From Pedobacter sp. MC2016-14 (lineage in GTDB: Bacteria > Bacteroidota > Bacteroidia > Sphingobacteriales > Sphingobacteriaceae), in assembly GCF_020991475.1 (NCBI RefSeq), contig NZ_JAJMPA010000003.1:62001-126000 (forward strand): a stretch of DNA of 64,000 bases, given 5' to 3'. The position numbers and the translations under genes are program-made. The notes under the pieces were generated by a model, which had not been told where the DNA came from, made no database searches, and saw nothing but the letters and a program-made list of their open reading frames with translations. Below are positions 60,664 through 64,000 of this stretch, one piece after another; within the stretch, counting starts at the first letter, position 1; every line of letters begins with the position of its first letter.

Positions 60664-63606
60664 ATGTACCTGAACATCCATTCTCATTACAGCCTGCGCT
60701 ATGGTACGCTATCCATCAAAACACTGGTAGAGGAAGCGCAGGCCAGGGGCATTACCCAAATGGTGCTGACCGACATCAACAACAGCACCGGGGTAATGGA
60801 GTTTATGCGCGAATGCCGTAAAAAGCAGATCAAACCCATTGGCGGCATGGAATTCCGCAGGGATAAAAAACTACTGTACATTGGCATTGCCCAGAACAGG
60901 GAAGGCATGAAGGAGCTGAACGATTTTTTAACGGAATACAACCTCGCCCAAAGGGAACTGCCCGATTTGCCGCCTGAATTTAAAAATGCCTATACCATTT
61001 ATCCTTTTGGCCATAAACAGGAACTTAAAGGCAACGAATACATCGGCATCCGCTTTGATGAATTGCACCAGTTGTACAACAAAACATTGGATGCGCTGCA
61101 ACATAAACTGCTGGTGCTGCAGCCGGTATTTGTAGCTGGCAAAATTGGCTACCGCTTGCATGAATACCTAAGGGGCATAGACCTCAATACCCTGATTACG
61201 ATGGTAGAGCAGGAAGACAAATGCAAATCCACCGACCTGTTTTTGAAGCCCGGTGAACTGGAAGCCAAATTTGTAAAGTATGCTTTTATTTTAGACAATA
61301 CCCGTAAGCTGATGGACAGTTGTGTGATGGACTATCCTGAAGGTAAGCTAAAACTGAACCGGAAGAATTTTACAGGCAATGCCAGGGACGATCAATCGCT
61401 GCTGGAAAAGCTGGCCATGGAAGGGATGCTGTACCGTTATGGGGATAAAAATAAGGAAGCTTTACGGCGACTTAAAAAGGAATTGAAGGTAGTGGTAGAC
61501 CTGGATTTTTGCGCCTATTTTTTAATCACGAACGACATCATCCAATACTCCATGCGCAGGGGTTATTACCATGTGGGCAGGGGTTCTGGTGCCAACAGCA
61601 TTGTGGCCTATTGTCTTCGCATTACCGATGTAGACCCCATAGCGCTGGACTTGTATTTTGAACGCTTTTTAAATGCAGAGCGGACCAGTCCGCCGGATTT
61701 TGACCTGGATTTTAGCTGGGACGAAAGGGAAGATGTGCAGGATTATATTTTTAAGCGTTATGGCCGGGAGCATACGGCATTGCTGGGCACCATGACCACT
61801 TTTAAAGACCGCTCCATCATCCGCGAGATCGGTAAAGTAATGGGTTTGCCTAAAACAGAAATTGATGGCTTTACCGATCCAAGCCGGTCGGCTGCAAACC
61901 GCAATAACGATACCTTTAAAAAGATCATGCTGATTTATGAGTTGATGGGGAATATGCCCAACCAGCGGAGCATCCATGCAGGCGGGGTATTGATTTCTGA
62001 AGAGCCCATTACCTATTATACTGCGCTGGATTTGCCACCCAAAGGCATGCCTACCGTGCAATGGGACATGTATGAGGCGGAAGAGATTGGATATGATAAA
62101 TACGATATTCTTTCCCAAAGGGGCATCGGGCACATTAAGGAAACGGTGAAACTGGTACTGCAAAACCAGCAGAAACACATCGACATCCATCAGGTAAGGG
62201 CTTTTATGAAAGACCCCAACCTAAACAACAGGCTAAAAACCGGCGATACCATAGGTTGTTTTTACATTGAGTCGCCAGCCATGCGACAACTGCTCAGCAA
62301 GCTGAATTGCGACAATTACTTGACCCTGGTAGCGGCCAGTTCCATCATCAGGCCCGGTGTAGCACAATCTGGCATGATGAAAACCTATATTCAGAACTAC
62401 CACCAGCCAGATGCTGTAAAATACCTGCACCCGGTGATGGAAGAGAAACTGAAAGAAACCTTTGGCGTAATGGTATACCAGGAAGATGTGATTAAAGTTT
62501 GCATCCATTACGGAGGGATGGACGGTACCGATGCCGACATCTTGCGCAGGGGCATGAGCGGCAAATACCGTTCGAGGGTAGAGTTTGACCGTTTGGTAGA
62601 GAAGTTCCATGAGGGGGCCGGAATGTTGGGCAGACCGGTGGAGATCACCAAAGAAGTTTGGCGCCAGGTTTCTTCCTTTGCGGGCTATAGTTTTTCTAAA
62701 GCCCATTCGGCCAGTTTTGCGGTAGAGAGTTACCAGAGTTTGTTTTTAAAAACCTATTACCCCAAAGAATTTATGGTAGGGGTGCTGAACAATTACGGCG
62801 GTTTTTACAACAGGTGGCTGTACGTGCATGAATTGAAGAAAGCAGGGGCAAAGGTTCATTTGCCTTGCGTAAACCAAAGTAGCGCCGTGGTTTCCATTTG
62901 TGGTGATGAAGCGTACCTGGGCTTTACGGGCATCCAGGGATTGGAAGGTAAACTCATGGCGCTGATTCCCGAAGAACGCAGACAGGGCGGGGCATATGTG
63001 GATCTGGAAGATTTTGTAAAACGGACAGAAATTGGCCTGGAGCAGGCTGTGGTGCTGATCCGCTGCGGGGCCTTGCGCTTTACAGGAAAGAGCAAAAAGA
63101 CTTTGCTTTGGGAAGTGCATGCTTTGTTGGGGCAAAAATCAAAACCAAATAACCATGCGGAGCTTTTCCACCTGGAGGTTAAAAAATATGCCCTGCCCGA
63201 GCTGGTGAATACCAAATTGGAAGACGCCTATCACGAACTGGAATTGCTGGGCTTCCCGCTTAGTTTATCGATGTTTGATTTGCTGAAAACCCCTTACCGG
63301 GGCGAAGTGAAGACCAAACAACTGATCAGCCACATTGGGCGAACGGTACGCATGGTGGGCTTGTACGTTTGCGAAAAAACGGTGCACACCAAAAACAACA
63401 AGAAAATGTGGTTCGGAACCTTTCTGGATGCCGATGGAAACTTTTTTGATACCACTCATTTCCCCAACAATACACCCATATATCCATTTAGGGGAACAGG
63501 CTGTTACCTGATCCAGGGAAAAGTAGTAAGTGATTTCGGCTTTCCGAGTGTTGAGGTAGAAAGGTTTGCAAAACTGCCTATTCTAGACAATCCCGTCATG
63601 GCTTAG
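60664..63606 (+). CDS. dnaE2: DnaE2-like (error-prone) DNA polymerase III alpha subunit
   Basis: A 980-aa C-family polymerase, shorter than replicative DnaE (~1150 aa). The PHP domain starts NIHSHYSLRYGTLS. The palm has GRGSGANSIVAYCL and the catalytic Asp pair in PPDFDLDFSWDERE (about 338-350). Later are NQRSIHAGGVLIS (about 437), AGYSFSKAHSASFA (about 675) and a C-terminal OB-fold-like segment (VRMVGLYVCEKTVHT). The missing ~150 residues correspond to the C-terminal region that contacts tau and clamp in DnaE1. The dinB-dnaE pair under a shared operator is the mutasome arrangement in which DnaE2 works with a Y-family protein in damage-induced mutagenesis. Confidence 0.9.
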   Translation: MYLNIHSHYSLRYGTLSIKTLVEEAQARGITQMVLTDINNSTGVMEFMRECRKKQIKPIGGMEFRRDKKLLYIGIAQNREGMKELNDFLTEYNLAQRELPDLPPEFKNAYTIYPFGHKQELKGNEYIGIRFDELHQLYNKTLDALQHKLLVLQPVFVAGKIGYRLHEYLRGIDLNTLITMVEQEDKCKSTDLFLKPGELEAKFVKYAFILDNTRKLMDSCVMDYPEGKLKLNRKNFTGNARDDQSLLEKLAMEGMLYRYGDKNKEALRRLKKELKVVVDLDFCAYFLITNDIIQYSMRRGYYHVGRGSGANSIVAYCLRITDVDPIALDLYFERFLNAERTSPPDFDLDFSWDEREDVQDYIFKRYGREHTALLGTMTTFKDRSIIREIGKVMGLPKTEIDGFTDPSRSAANRNNDTFKKIMLIYELMGNMPNQRSIHAGGVLISEEPITYYTALDLPPKGMPTVQWDMYEAEEIGYDKYDILSQRGIGHIKETVKLVLQNQQKHIDIHQVRAFMKDPNLNNRLKTGDTIGCFYIESPAMRQLLSKLNCDNYLTLVAASSIIRPGVAQSGMMKTYIQNYHQPDAVKYLHPVMEEKLKETFGVMVYQEDVIKVCIHYGGMDGTDADILRRGMSGKYRSRVEFDRLVEKFHEGAGMLGRPVEITKEVWRQVSSFAGYSFSKAHSASFAVESYQSLFLKTYYPKEFMVGVLNNYGGFYNRWLYVHELKKAGAKVHLPCVNQSSAVVSICGDEAYLGFTGIQGLEGKLMALIPEERRQGGAYVDLEDFVKRTEIGLEQAVVLIRCGALRFTGKSKKTLLWEVHALLGQKSKPNNHAELFHLEVKKYALPELVNTKLEDAYHELELLGFPLSLSMFDLLKTPYRGEVKTKQLISHIGRTVRMVGLYVCEKTVHTKNNKKMWFGTFLDADGNFFDTTHFPNNTPIYPFRGTGCYLIQGKVVSDFGFPSVEVERFAKLPILDNPVMA

Positions 63607-63704
63607 CCCACTGGCAATGCGATCTTTCCTTTACTCCAATAACAACTGTTCCAAAATGCATTCAATATCCCGACAATTGGGCAGAAAGACCAGGGAAATT
63701 CAAA

Positions 63705-63870
63705 GGAAAGTTGAAGGAAAGTTGAAGGAAACTGGAAGATTCCGACGTATTTGATACGAGGTTAGGTCGGTGTTTGTTCGGTTAGCATCGAAGAAACACC
63801 GACTGAACTACGTCGAAATTCCGATCCAATAGCGAATCAAACTTCGACTTTCCTCCCGGTTTCCTTCAAT
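63705..63870. repeat. Nested imperfect inverted repeat after dnaE2
   Basis: Two exact copies of GGAAAGTTGAA (63705-63715, 63716-63726) start the left arm. Pairs: GTTGAAGGAAACTGG (63721-63735) with CCGGTTTCCTTCAAT (63856-63870, nearly perfect); CGACGTA (63743-63749) with TACGTCG (63809-63815); GTCGGTGTTT (63766-63775) with AAACACCGAC (63794-63803). All three are nested, giving a long imperfect hairpin. It may be a small non-autonomous element or a structured RNA. Confidence 0.65.
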
Positions 63871-63977
63871 TTATGTTTAAGTTACCGTACAAGTTCCTTG
63901 CAGAAGTTCCTGGCTATTGCCATTTAATACACGCAACTGTGTTCGGTTCCAAAATGCTTTCCAGTAGCATTTAAATT

Positions 63978-63992
63978 TAATGCTTAGCATTA
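63978..63992. promoter_or_regulatory. Palindromic operator at the right edge
   Basis: TAATGCT-T-AGCATTA, identical to 58431-58445 and continuing the match to the last base. The next gene lies beyond the window, so its target is unknown. A further member of the proposed damage regulon may start just outside. Confidence 0.55.
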
Positions 63993-64000
63993 GCGTTTAT

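Noticed and set aside
1..64000. CRISPR arrays, rRNA or tRNA genes
   Set aside because: No array of spaced direct repeats and no cloverleaf-like sequence was recognised; the only tandem array (28470-28532) has no spacers.

Overview
The window looks like chromosomal DNA of a Bacteroidota bacterium, most likely a Sphingobacteriaceae member of the Pedobacter type. The evidence is a SusC/SusD pair driven by an ECF sigma factor and a FecR anti-sigma, promoters with the TAnnTTTG -7 element, weak Shine-Dalgarno signals, small Bacteroidota-specific families (DUF6266, DUF6520, MauE/DoxX) and generally AT-rich DNA. I saw no rRNA, tRNA or CRISPR array, and no integrase gene. Family names are from memory of the families, without database searches.

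Layout. (1) 1-15.3 kb is a defence island: a CBS-domain protein cut by the window edge, an AbiGi-like protein, a complete type I restriction-modification operon (hsdM-hsdS-hsdR), an AbiH-like protein, a frameshifted IS3-family element, and a DUF262 + HEPN pair. (2) 15.7-21.1 kb is a visibly G+C-richer cassette: a small HARE-type helix-turn-helix protein, divergent from a 1057-aa GHKL ATPase with a C-terminal PD-(D/E)XK-like domain, then a 527-aa winged-helix/nuclease-like protein with its own promoter. It is my best candidate for an undescribed defence system. (3) 21.1-28.3 kb is a DNA-repair block: UmuD-like and UmuC-like proteins, a zinc-less Fpg/Nei glycosylase, an SRAP (YedK/HMCES) protein and an alkyltransferase-like protein, interleaved with three DUF3606 genes. 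(4) 28.7-40.5 kb holds two divergent ECF sigma factors, FecR, SusC, SusD, a TlpA-like thioredoxin, two small secreted DUF6520-type proteins and a MauE-like membrane protein. (5) 40.7-47.5 kb is a run of regulators: two Crp-like paralogues, three AraC-type proteins and two small HTH proteins. (6) 47.6-51.4 kb is a phage-like lysis cassette (three-helix membrane protein, CHAP hydrolase, unimolecular-spanin-like lipoprotein) bracketed by two DUF6266 proteins. (7) 51.6-64 kb holds a 1109-aa IF2_N/cold-shock/zinc-ribbon protein, a TonB-C protein, a UvrD/HelD-type helicase preceded by a 32-codon ORF, an HD hydrolase, and a dinB-dnaE2-like mutasome operon.

How the parts connect. The umuDC-like and dinB-dnaE2-like operons share the same promoter layout: a 19-bp palindrome (AYGCTAA-N5-TTAGYAT) about 30 bp upstream of an identical ATAGCTTTGTAG -7 region. 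A related palindrome precedes the helicase and recurs at the right edge of the window. This suggests one damage-response regulon. The UmuD-like protein carries Cys and Arg where the catalytic Ser and Lys belong. A 43-bp direct repeat formed by the 3' end of the HD hydrolase gene (58550-58592) also occurs at 10914-10956. That is the geometry of an integrated island ending in the 3' end of a gene, so about 47.6 kb of this window may be one mobile unit.
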